Assembly: GCA_020062665.1 (NCBI GenBank)
Contig: JAGUVW010000072.1
Coordinates: 28,985 to 92,984, forward strand
Length of the DNA: 64,000 nt
Direction: 5' to 3'
Source of the DNA: Pseudomonadales bacterium
GTDB lineage: Bacteria > Pseudomonadota > Gammaproteobacteria > Pseudomonadales > Ketobacteraceae
Under the pieces are notes generated by a model. It had not been told where the DNA came from. It was given only the letters and a program-made list of their open reading frames with translations, and ran no database searches. This document shows, piece after piece, positions 27,651-35,044 of the stretch. Each line of letters opens with the position of its first letter. Within the stretch, counting starts at the first letter, position 1. The position numbers were made by a program, and so were the translations under genes.

Positions 27651-27674
27651 CGCTCCTGCTGTAGAGCAGGAGCG
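27651..27674. repeat. Perfect 10-bp hairpin at the 3' side of the lipoprotein gene
   Basis: CGCTCCTGCT-GTAG-AGCAGGAGCG forms a perfect 10-bp stem with a 4-base loop, eight bases past the end of the leftward gene at 27683. There is no clear U tract on either strand, so it is a possible but unproven terminator for the two convergent genes. Confidence 0.55.
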
Positions 27675-27682
27675 CCCATGCG

Positions 27683-28216
27683 CTACTTGCGCGCAATCGC
27701 CTCGAATTCGAGGAAGTCGTATGCTCTGCCGTTTTGTGAGGTGATACGCACATAACGGGTTGGCCGTTCAGCCATGTTGCATTCCATGACCTCGGCATTG
27801 GCAGTCTGACTGGTGCAGGCGATCCCGCCCGTAATGACAGACACATTGGAAGCGGTATAGTCGACACCATTGCTGGAAAGCTCGATTAGAATATCCGGAT
27901 CAGTTCCCAATGTTGCAGGTGAAGGTAAACGTGTCAGTTTTAACTTCCTGATATTCTCGACAACACCGAACGTGATGACAATCGGATCATCAGAGTTGCT
28001 GACCCAAGCCGTTAGACTATTACCATCAATCAGATTGACTGCCGTACCGGAATTGTGCACCGAAGTAGCACTACCACCATTGCTGCTGCGCGCAACGTTC
28101 ACATCGGAAACACTGTCTACAGCATCAGATGTGTTTCCGCCGCCACTGCCACCACCACCACCGCAGGCCGCCAGTATCAAACAGGATGACAGCCCTAACA
28201 TTATTTTCTTTTTCAT
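27683..28216 (-). CDS. Lipoprotein with an F5/8-type-C (discoidin-like) domain
   Basis: 177 residues. Lipoprotein signal MKKKIMLGLSSCLILAAC (lipobox LAAC, Cys18) is followed by a flexible GGGGGSGGG linker. The rest looks like a discoidin-type beta-sandwich: AVNLIDGNSLTAWVSN, then FGVVENIRKLKLTRL, DILIELSSNGVDY and TRYVRITSQNGRAYDFLEFE, in the usual order of this fold. Such domains bind sugars or other surfaces. It is probably anchored in the outer membrane. A 105-base gap separates it from the TetR gene upstream. Confidence 0.7.
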   Translation of the reverse strand: MKKKIMLGLSSCLILAACGGGGGSGGGNTSDAVDSVSDVNVARSSNGGSATSVHNSGTAVNLIDGNSLTAWVSNSDDPIVITFGVVENIRKLKLTRLPSPATLGTDPDILIELSSNGVDYTASNVSVITGGIACTSQTANAEVMECNMAERPTRYVRITSQNGRAYDFLEFEAIARK

Positions 28217-28321
28217 TTCGAGAGTCCTTTAATACCACTAGAAGTCCAGTCAAACCCACGTCGGATCAGTCCGTACGCAGCGCGCGATTATAGTGGTGTC
28301 CTCCGAAAAAAACAGTGGAGT

Positions 28322-28957
28322 TCAGTAACCCCGCAGCGCCCGACTCACCTGCAGCATGTCAAAAAAACCATCCATCATCCGGTTGCCATCCTGCTGCAGA
28401 TCGAAGCTGTGGGGCTCCAGCAACCAGCTGCGCAGGATGCCTTTCACGAATGAGTGGTAGCTGTTCACTGCCAGACGCGGATTGATGTCCGCCGGTAGTT
28501 GCCCGCGCTTGATCGCGTTGCGGAAGGTGCGTTCGAAGCGCTGCTCAAATTCCCGACGCACCCGAGCGTCCCTTTCCAAGATCGGCCCCAGCTCCACCAC
28601 AAATTCGCACCTGTTGAACAGGATGTCGAATACACGCCGCGTATGCTCATCCGTCGCCACCCGTTGGAACAGGTAGCGCGCGGTTTCGCGCAACTCTCCC
28701 AGCGGATCGGCCACGTCCTCGCTGGCGCTGGCTTCGCTCATGCTTTCGAGCGGCAGCGTCACCCGGTCGCACATGGCGTTGAACAGGTCTACCTTGTTCT
28801 TGAAGTGCCAGTAGATGGCGCCCCGGGTCATGCCGGCGGCACAGGCGATGTCATTGAGGGTGGTCTGCGACACCCCTTTGCGATGGAACACGTCTTCCGC
28901 AGTGTCGAGCAGGCGATTGCGGGTTTCCTGCGCTTCTTCTTTGGTTTTCTTGACCAT
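28322..28957 (-). CDS. TetR/AcrR-family repressor of the adjacent efflux pump
   Basis: 211 residues. The N-terminal helix-turn-helix is clear: TRNRLLDTAEDVFHRKG, then TTLNDIACAAGMTRGAIYWHF (about residues 32-52), which closely matches AcrR/TtgR/MexR-partner TetR proteins. The C-terminal ligand domain contains RVFDILFNRCEFV. It is divergent from the RND pump genes with a palindromic site between them at 28995-29012, so it most likely represses the pump and itself and is released by toxic hydrophobic ligands. Confidence 0.92.
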   Translation of the reverse strand: MVKKTKEEAQETRNRLLDTAEDVFHRKGVSQTTLNDIACAAGMTRGAIYWHFKNKVDLFNAMCDRVTLPLESMSEASASEDVADPLGELRETARYLFQRVATDEHTRRVFDILFNRCEFVVELGPILERDARVRREFEQRFERTFRNAIKRGQLPADINPRLAVNSYHSFVKGILRSWLLEPHSFDLQQDGNRMMDGFFDMLQVSRALRGY

Positions 28958-28994
28958 GATGGACTGGCGGGTCTGAATGGGTGGGTTTACTATT

Positions 28995-29012
28995 ATACAT
29001 ACAAGAATGTAT
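28995..29012. promoter_or_regulatory. Palindromic operator for the TetR-type repressor
   Basis: ATACAT-ACAAGA-ATGTAT is an inverted repeat between the divergent tetR and efflux genes. The half-sites resemble those of the known AcrR operator (TACATAC...GTATGTA), with a shorter spacer. It is AT-rich and 38 bases before the repressor start, a good place to block both promoters. Confidence 0.65.
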
Positions 29013-29120
29013 GATTAAGCAAGCCCTGTGTTACAAGGTGTTTCATATCTGCCCATGGAAGCGCACTCAGCCTCGTCGCGCAGCTGCTCCAACTAACGGT
29101 TTTATTTGGAGAATTCACCC

Positions 29121-30275
29121 ATGCCCCTGAATCCCCGCCTGCTCGTTTCCGGCCTGCTGGCCGCCCTGCTGCTCTCTGCCTGTGGCGAATCCGGCCAGGG
29201 TGGCGGCGCACAGGATGACCACGTGCCCGAAGTGGTGGTCGAGGTGGTACAGCCAGAACGGGTGGTGGTGAAGACCGAACTACCGGGCCGGGTGCAGGCA
29301 CTGCGCACGGCAGAAGTGCGGGCACGGGTGGAAGGCATCATCCAGAAACGCCTGTTCACCGAAGGCAGCGAGGTAAAAGCCGGCGATCTGCTGTTCCAGA
29401 TCGACCCCGCTACTCTGCAAGCCGATCTGGATGCGGCCAAGGCCACCCAGGCCCGCGCCGAGGCCGACCTTGCCATCGCCAACATCAAGCGGCAGCGGAT
29501 AAGAAGCCTGCTCGAGCGCAAGGCGGTGAGCCAGCAGGAATATGACGAAGCCCTGGCCGGATCGAAGCAGGCCGAAGCGCAGGTGGCTGCGGCCAAAGCC
29601 GCGGTGATGCGGGCCCAGATCGACCTGAACTATGCCAGTGTGCGGGCGCCCATCAGTGGCCGCATCGGGCGCGCACTGGTGACCGAAGGCGCGCTGGTGG
29701 GCAAGAACGAAGCCACGCACCTCACCACCATCGAGCAGCTCGATCCGCTCTACGTGAATTTCACCCAGTCCTCCAGCGAGATTCTCAAATACCGGCGCAA
29801 GCGCATGGTGGATTCCTCTTCCGGCGTGGATGAACCGGATGTGCTGGTGCTGCTGGAAGACGGTACCGACTACGATCATCACGGCAAATTGCTGTTCTCG
29901 GAAATGACGGTGGATCCCGGCACCGGCGAAGTGCTGCTGCGCGCGGAAGTGCCCAATCCGGATCGTCTGCTGTTGCCGGGCATGTTTGTGCGGGTGGATG
30001 TGGAGCAGGCGGTGTATCAGCAGGCGTTCACGATTTCCCAGCGCGCGCTGATCCGCACCGCTCAGGGCGAGCAGGTGATGACGGTGCTGCCCGACGGCAA
30101 GGTGGTGCCGCTGCCGATCAAGACCGAACGCGCCCACGGCAACCGCTGGATTGTCAGCAGCGGACTGAGCGGCGGCGAACAGGTGATTGTGGAAGGTCTG
30201 CAAAAGGTGCGCCCCGGCGCGCTGGCCAAAGCCGTGCCGATGAAACAGGCGCCAGCATTCGTGCAGCCGCTGTAA
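29121..30275 (+). CDS. RND efflux membrane fusion lipoprotein (AcrA/MexA-like)
   Basis: 384 residues from ATG 29121 with TTTGGAG upstream; an in-frame TTG at 29106 overlaps that site and is rejected. The signal ends with lipobox LSAC (Cys at about 22). PGRVQALRTAEVRARVEGII (about 57-76) is the lipoyl/barrel-sandwich entry, followed by a coiled-coil hairpin (about 100-165) and SVRAPISGRIGRALVTEGALV. It links the inner-membrane pump to an outer-membrane channel. The pump gene starts 10 bases after this stop. No outer-membrane factor gene follows, so it must use one from elsewhere. Confidence 0.94.
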   Translation: MPLNPRLLVSGLLAALLLSACGESGQGGGAQDDHVPEVVVEVVQPERVVVKTELPGRVQALRTAEVRARVEGIIQKRLFTEGSEVKAGDLLFQIDPATLQADLDAAKATQARAEADLAIANIKRQRIRSLLERKAVSQQEYDEALAGSKQAEAQVAAAKAAVMRAQIDLNYASVRAPISGRIGRALVTEGALVGKNEATHLTTIEQLDPLYVNFTQSSSEILKYRRKRMVDSSSGVDEPDVLVLLEDGTDYDHHGKLLFSEMTVDPGTGEVLLRAEVPNPDRLLLPGMFVRVDVEQAVYQQAFTISQRALIRTAQGEQVMTVLPDGKVVPLPIKTERAHGNRWIVSSGLSGGEQVIVEGLQKVRPGALAKAVPMKQAPAFVQPL

Positions 30276-30285
30276 GGAGCACCCC

Positions 30286-33200
30286 ATGGCCCGCTTTTTT
30301 ATCGATCGTCCGATCTTTGCCTGGGTAATCGCGCTGCTGATTCTGCTGGGTGGCACGCTGTCCGTGCGCCAGTTGCCGGTGGCGCAGTATCCCAACATCG
30401 CACCGCCTTCCATCGCGGTCACCGCTGCCTATCCCGGTGCGTCGGCACAGACGCTGGAAGAAACCGTCACCGCTGTCATCGAGCAGGAACTCAACGGCAT
30501 CGAAGGCCTGCTGTACATGAATTCCAACAGCAGTTCCGATGGCAGCGCCACCATCACTGCGTATTTTGCCTCGGGCACCAATGTGGATGTTGCACTGGTG
30601 GAAGTGAACAACCGCGTGAAACGGGTGGAAGCACGTCTGCCGGAAGATGTGCGCCGCCAGGGCGTGCGCGTGGACAAGGCCACCCGTAATTTTCTGCTGA
30701 TTGCCACCATCAGTTCCAGCGACGGCAGCATGGATTCCACCGCGCTTGGCGACTACGCCAACACGCGCATTCTGGATCAGTTGCGACGGGTGAAAGGCGT
30801 CGGCGAAGCGCAGGTGTTTGGCACCGAGTACGCCATGCGGGTGTGGCTCGATCCGGTGAAGCTGACCGCGTTCAGCCTGTTGCCCGCGGACATCGTGCGG
30901 GCGATTCAATCCCAGAACGTGCAGGTGAGTGCCGGCGAAATCGGTGCGCTGCCTGCCGTACTGGGCCAGCAGCTGAATGCCACCATCGTCACCGACAGCC
31001 GCCTGTCCACGCCGGAACAATTCGGCGAGGTGTTGCTGAAGGCGAATCCCGACGGTTCCAGCGTGCGCCTGCAGGACGTCGCGCGCATCGAACTGGCCGG
31101 TGCCAGTTATGCCCGCGCTGCCTTCATCAATGGCCAGCCAGCGGCACCGCTCGCCATCAAGCTGTCGCCTTCCGGCAATGCAGTGGAAACTGCGCGCCTG
31201 GTACGCGAGCGCATGGCGCAACTGGCGCAGTTTTTCCCCGAGGGCATGCAGTGGGATGTGCCTTATGACACGTCCGATTTCGTCGAGATTTCCATTCGCG
31301 AAGTGGTGAAGACGCTGCTGGAAGCGGTGCTGCTGGTGTTCCTGGTGATGCTGGTGTTCCTGCAGAATTTTCGCGCCACGCTGATTCCGACGCTGGTGGT
31401 GCCAGTGGCGTTGATGGGCACCTTCATCGGCATGCAGCTGTTCGGTTTTTCCATCAATGTGCTGACATTGTTCGGTCTGGTGCTGGCCATCGGTATTCTG
31501 GTGGACGACGCCATCGTGGTGGTGGAGAACGTCGAGCGCATCATGCACGAGGAGCATCTGTCGCCCAAGGAAGCGACGCGCAAGGCCATGGGTCAGATTA
31601 CCGGCGCCATCGTCGGTATTACGACGGTGCTGGTGGCGGTGTTTGTGCCGATGGCGTTCTTCGCGGGTTCAGTGGGGAATATTTACCGGCAGTTTTCGCT
31701 GGCGCTGATCGTGTCGATTCTGTTCTCGGCCTTTCTTGCGCTGAGCCTGACGCCCGCCCTGTGTGCCACGCTGCTGAAACGTCACGAGGGCGAAGGTCCG
31801 CGCAAGGGTTTCTACGGCTGGTTCAACCGCATGTTCAATCGCACCACGGATTTTTACGAGCGCGGCGTGCATCATGTGCTGCGACGCACCGTGCGCTATT
31901 TTCTGATTTTTGTGGTGCTGGTGGGTGGCGTCACCTGGTTTGCGCTGCGCCTGCCTACTGCGTTCATTCCCGAGGAAGATCAGGGCTACTTCATTACCAT
32001 TGTGCAGTTGCCGGCGGGTGCAACGCAGCAACGTACGCTGGATGTGCTGCGGCAGATGGAAAATTATTTTCTCAAGGAAGAACCCAATGTGTCGAAGATG
32101 GTGACGGTGGCAGGTTTCAGCTTTTTCGGCGCCGGCCAGAACAACGGCATCGCCTTTGTGCGGCTGAAACCCTGGCACGAGCGGCCCAACCCGGATCAGC
32201 ATGTGAAAGCGGTGGTGGCGCGCGCCTTCGACCATCTGTCGCAGATCAAGGACGCGGTAATTTTCCCGCTCAATCCGCCGTCGATTCCGGAACTGGGCAC
32301 CGCCACGGGTTTTGAATTCCAGCTGCAGGATATTGGCGGCCACGGCCACCAGCGTCTGGTGGAAGCCCGCAACCAGCTGCTGGGGCTGGCCAGCAAACAT
32401 CCCGCACTGAAGGCGGTGCGCCCCGAAGGCCTAGAAGACACGCCACAACTGGATGTGCAGATCGATCGCGCCAAAGCGAGTGCGCTGGGCATCGCCATTG
32501 CGGACATCAACAGCACGCTGTCGGTAACGATGGGCTCGGCCTATGCCAACGATTTCGTGCGGGGTGGCCGCGTGCAGAAGGTGATCGTACAAGCCGATGC
32601 GCCGGCGCGCATGCTGCCGGAAGATATCCTCAAACTGCGGGTGCGCAATAATCGCGGTGACATGGTGCCGTTCTCGGCGTTTGCCACGGTGACTTGGAAA
32701 ATGGGTTCACCCCGGCTGGAACGTTTCAACGGCCTGCCCGCCATGAAAATCGGCGGCCAGGCGGCGCCAGGTCACAGCTCCGGTGAAGCGATGACGGTGA
32801 TGGAAGAACTGGCGGCGCAATTGCCGGAAGGTTTCGCATTCGAGTGGTCGGGCGTGTCGCTGGAAGAACGCATCTCCGGCGATCAGGCGCCGGCGCTGTT
32901 CATGCTGTCGCTGCTGGTGGTGTTCCTGTGTCTGGCCGCGCTGTACGAAAGCTGGAGCATTCCGGTGGCGGTGATGCTGGTGGTGCCACTGGGCGTGCTC
33001 GGCGCACTGGCAGCGGTGTATCTGCGCGGCATGCCCAACGATGTGTATTTCAAGGTGGGCTTGATCACCATCATCGGCCTGTCGGCGAAGAATGCGATTC
33101 TGATCGTGGAATTCGCCAAGGAATTGCAGGAGCAGGGCAAGGGTGTGATTGCGGCGACGGTGGAGGCATGCCGCTTGCGTTTCCGCCCGATTCTGATGAC

Positions 33201-33408
33201 GTCGCTCGCCTTCACCTTTGGTGTGCTGCCGCTGGCGATCAGCAGTGGTGCCGGCGCCGCCAGCCGTCAGGCCATCGGTACCGGCGTAATGGGCGGCATG
33301 ATTGCCGCCACGGTGCTGGCGGTGATTTTCGTGCCGGTGTTCTTTGTGGTGGTGCGGCAGCTGTTTGCCGGCAAGCGGGTGAATCCGCTGGTAAACGGTG
33401 AGGCTTGA
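30286..33408 (+). CDS. RND multidrug efflux permease (AcrB/MexB-like, HAE1 family)
   Basis: 1040 residues, preceded by AGGAG. MARFFIDRPIFAWVIALLI is the standard opening. FGLVLAIGILVDDAIVVVENVER (near residue 390-412) carries the paired Asp of the proton relay in the fourth helix. PAFIPEEDQGYF-like sequence (TAFIPEEDQGYF) marks the second repeat, and GLSAKNAILIVEF the tenth helix with its essential Lys. Twelve helices and two large periplasmic loops are present. It exports hydrophobic drugs, solvents or fatty acids using the proton gradient. Regulated by the divergent TetR protein. Confidence 0.95.
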   Translation: MARFFIDRPIFAWVIALLILLGGTLSVRQLPVAQYPNIAPPSIAVTAAYPGASAQTLEETVTAVIEQELNGIEGLLYMNSNSSSDGSATITAYFASGTNVDVALVEVNNRVKRVEARLPEDVRRQGVRVDKATRNFLLIATISSSDGSMDSTALGDYANTRILDQLRRVKGVGEAQVFGTEYAMRVWLDPVKLTAFSLLPADIVRAIQSQNVQVSAGEIGALPAVLGQQLNATIVTDSRLSTPEQFGEVLLKANPDGSSVRLQDVARIELAGASYARAAFINGQPAAPLAIKLSPSGNAVETARLVRERMAQLAQFFPEGMQWDVPYDTSDFVEISIREVVKTLLEAVLLVFLVMLVFLQNFRATLIPTLVVPVALMGTFIGMQLFGFSINVLTLFGLVLAIGILVDDAIVVVENVERIMHEEHLSPKEATRKAMGQITGAIVGITTVLVAVFVPMAFFAGSVGNIYRQFSLALIVSILFSAFLALSLTPALCATLLKRHEGEGPRKGFYGWFNRMFNRTTDFYERGVHHVLRRTVRYFLIFVVLVGGVTWFALRLPTAFIPEEDQGYFITIVQLPAGATQQRTLDVLRQMENYFLKEEPNVSKMVTVAGFSFFGAGQNNGIAFVRLKPWHERPNPDQHVKAVVARAFDHLSQIKDAVIFPLNPPSIPELGTATGFEFQLQDIGGHGHQRLVEARNQLLGLASKHPALKAVRPEGLEDTPQLDVQIDRAKASALGIAIADINSTLSVTMGSAYANDFVRGGRVQKVIVQADAPARMLPEDILKLRVRNNRGDMVPFSAFATVTWKMGSPRLERFNGLPAMKIGGQAAPGHSSGEAMTVMEELAAQLPEGFAFEWSGVSLEERISGDQAPALFMLSLLVVFLCLAALYESWSIPVAVMLVVPLGVLGALAAVYLRGMPNDVYFKVGLITIIGLSAKNAILIVEFAKELQEQGKGVIAATVEACRLRFRPILMTSLAFTFGVLPLAISSGAGAASRQAIGTGVMGGMIAATVLAVIFVPVFFVVVRQLFAGKRVNPLVNGEA

Positions 33409-33420
33409 GCGGCCTCACCG
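33396..33420. terminator. Hairpin straddling two convergent stop codons
   Basis: CGGTGAGGC-TTGAGCG-GCCTCACCG is a perfect 9-bp inverted repeat with a 7-base loop. It covers the stop of the RND gene (33408) and the stop of the convergent barrel gene (33415), which are only six bases apart. No U tract follows in either direction. Confidence 0.65.
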
Positions 33421-34014
33421 CAGCAGCCACACCAGTCCCGCTGTCACGCCCATTTCCTCCAGATCGAAGGGACGGCGGGAATCTTCAAAATAGTCCTGCC
33501 GCACGCGATACGTGAAGCCCAGATCCAGCAGCAGTTCAGGCGCGGCAGCATAACTCACACCTGCTTCCAGGTAGTAACCAATGCCTTCTTCGATCTCCTC
33601 GATTTCGCCGCCGGGCTTCAGGCCAAAAAATTCCTCGGCAAAATCGATTTCCGAGCGGTAGTAAAGCAGTCCGCCGCGGCCATACAGCGACCATGCACCA
33701 ATCGCCTGACTCTGCAGGCGCACGCCGCCATAGAAATCGTCGCTGGTGATGTCGATGCTGTAGGTACCCTGATTGTCGGCGCCTTCTTCTTCGGTGGAGG
33801 TGGAATGGGCGTAGCCCAGCTCGAACGCAAGGTGGGGATTGAAACGCAGCTGGCCGAAGAGTTCGCCACGCAGGTTGGCATCAAGGTCAGACCCCGAGCC
33901 CGCATCGTTGGCCACATACGCCAGATGGGCGCCCACACCGGTGCCGGCCGGTTGCGCCTGCAGTGGTGTGATGCTCAGGAGGGCCAGCGGAAATACAGCA
34001 ATAAAACGTTTCAT
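33415..34014 (-). CDS. Outer-membrane beta-barrel protein (small porin-like)
   Basis: 199 residues from ATG 34014 with signal peptide MKRFIAVFPLALLSITPLQA. The mature protein has alternating amphipathic strands such as HLAFELGYAHSTST and WSLYGRGGLLYYRSEI, and YYLEAGVSYAAAPELLLDLGFTYR, typical of OmpW/OmpA-barrel-like eight-stranded proteins. It ends with a hydrophobic strand (GLVWLLR). It lies 14 bases after the lipoprotein gene at 34029 in the same direction, and the two are likely one operon. The function is not known. Confidence 0.78.
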   Translation of the reverse strand: MKRFIAVFPLALLSITPLQAQPAGTGVGAHLAYVANDAGSGSDLDANLRGELFGQLRFNPHLAFELGYAHSTSTEEEGADNQGTYSIDITSDDFYGGVRLQSQAIGAWSLYGRGGLLYYRSEIDFAEEFFGLKPGGEIEEIEEGIGYYLEAGVSYAAAPELLLDLGFTYRVRQDYFEDSRRPFDLEEMGVTAGLVWLLR

Positions 34015-34028
34015 GAAGGGGCCTCGGC

Positions 34029-34958
34029 TCAAGGGGGATCAAAACGGAAACGCACGGTGTCGCTGGTACTGCCAATCACAAAGCCACCCGCCACGTTCTG
34101 CGGCAACGGATAGCCGATCTCGCGAAACACCGTCAGATCCACATCACAGTGCTGCACGACAAACGTTGCCAGCGGCACATTGCTTACACTCACCAGGCCG
34201 TAGCTGTAATACTCCAGCAGCGCCACCGTAATCAGTGTGGACACTTCGTGCACGAAGGTCGCCACTGCATTGATGATGTTGGTGTTAGGGATGATGTCAT
34301 TCACCTGCAACGTGAAGGTGCCGGCGCCATCCACATTGCCCAGCACATTGAAGCGCGGATAGCGGTAGCTGCGGCCACTGGCATCGACACAGGTCACCAC
34401 CGCGTTGCTGGTCATCTGCTGGCCGTTGCCCGGTGTCCAGGTCAGCACGATGTTGTCACTGCGCGAGGCATAAGTGGCATTGCGGGCCGAGGTGATTTGC
34501 AGCGGCGCCGGGATGAGGATTTCACCACTGTAGCCCACCAGATCGGGATTGGGGCCGGGATCAATCAGCAGTTCATCCACCGGATACCAGCGATCCTCCC
34601 GCGCGCGTATCGGATCGTATTCGGTGCTCAGCGTCACCGGATCGGTGGGGCCGGCGACAGCCAGTCGGCCCAGATAATCGCCGCTGAGGTTTTCCAGGGA
34701 TTTCAGCACCGCTTCATCCACTGTCGAGCGCGCCATGAAAAAATCACCGCCCACCAGGGGCTGGCGCTGCGCATTTTTAAAAATGGTGGCGGCAGCATCG
34801 GCATTGGTCGCATCCCGCGGCAGATTCACCTGCAGGCCCACGGAAATACCGGTTTGCGAAATGGGATCGCGCAGTTCGTCCTGCTTGCCGGTGCCACCGC
34901 AGGCCGCCAGCAGCAGGCCAACGCCCAGCAGGGTGCCGACGCGAATGGGAGAAGTCAT
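34029..34958 (-). CDS. Putative lipoprotein of unknown function
   Basis: 309 residues. Lipoprotein signal MTSPIRVGTLLGVGLLLAAC with lipobox LAAC (Cys20). The mature part is beta-rich; ITSARNATYASRSDNIVLTW (about residues 155-175) resembles an immunoglobulin-like strand pair, and later VQHCDVDLTVFREIGYPLP is distinctive. No family was recognised. It is upstream of and close to the barrel gene, suggesting a lipoprotein plus barrel partnership in the outer membrane. Confidence 0.72.
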   Translation of the reverse strand: MTSPIRVGTLLGVGLLLAACGGTGKQDELRDPISQTGISVGLQVNLPRDATNADAAATIFKNAQRQPLVGGDFFMARSTVDEAVLKSLENLSGDYLGRLAVAGPTDPVTLSTEYDPIRAREDRWYPVDELLIDPGPNPDLVGYSGEILIPAPLQITSARNATYASRSDNIVLTWTPGNGQQMTSNAVVTCVDASGRSYRYPRFNVLGNVDGAGTFTLQVNDIIPNTNIINAVATFVHEVSTLITVALLEYYSYGLVSVSNVPLATFVVQHCDVDLTVFREIGYPLPQNVAGGFVIGSTSDTVRFRFDPP

Positions 34959-35044
34959 GGTGTCCTCGTGATGGGAAGGGAGAAATTGAAAGGCGGCGCC
35001 ATTGTTTCACAGATCGTACTTTCAAAGAATGACGCCCGCCACAG

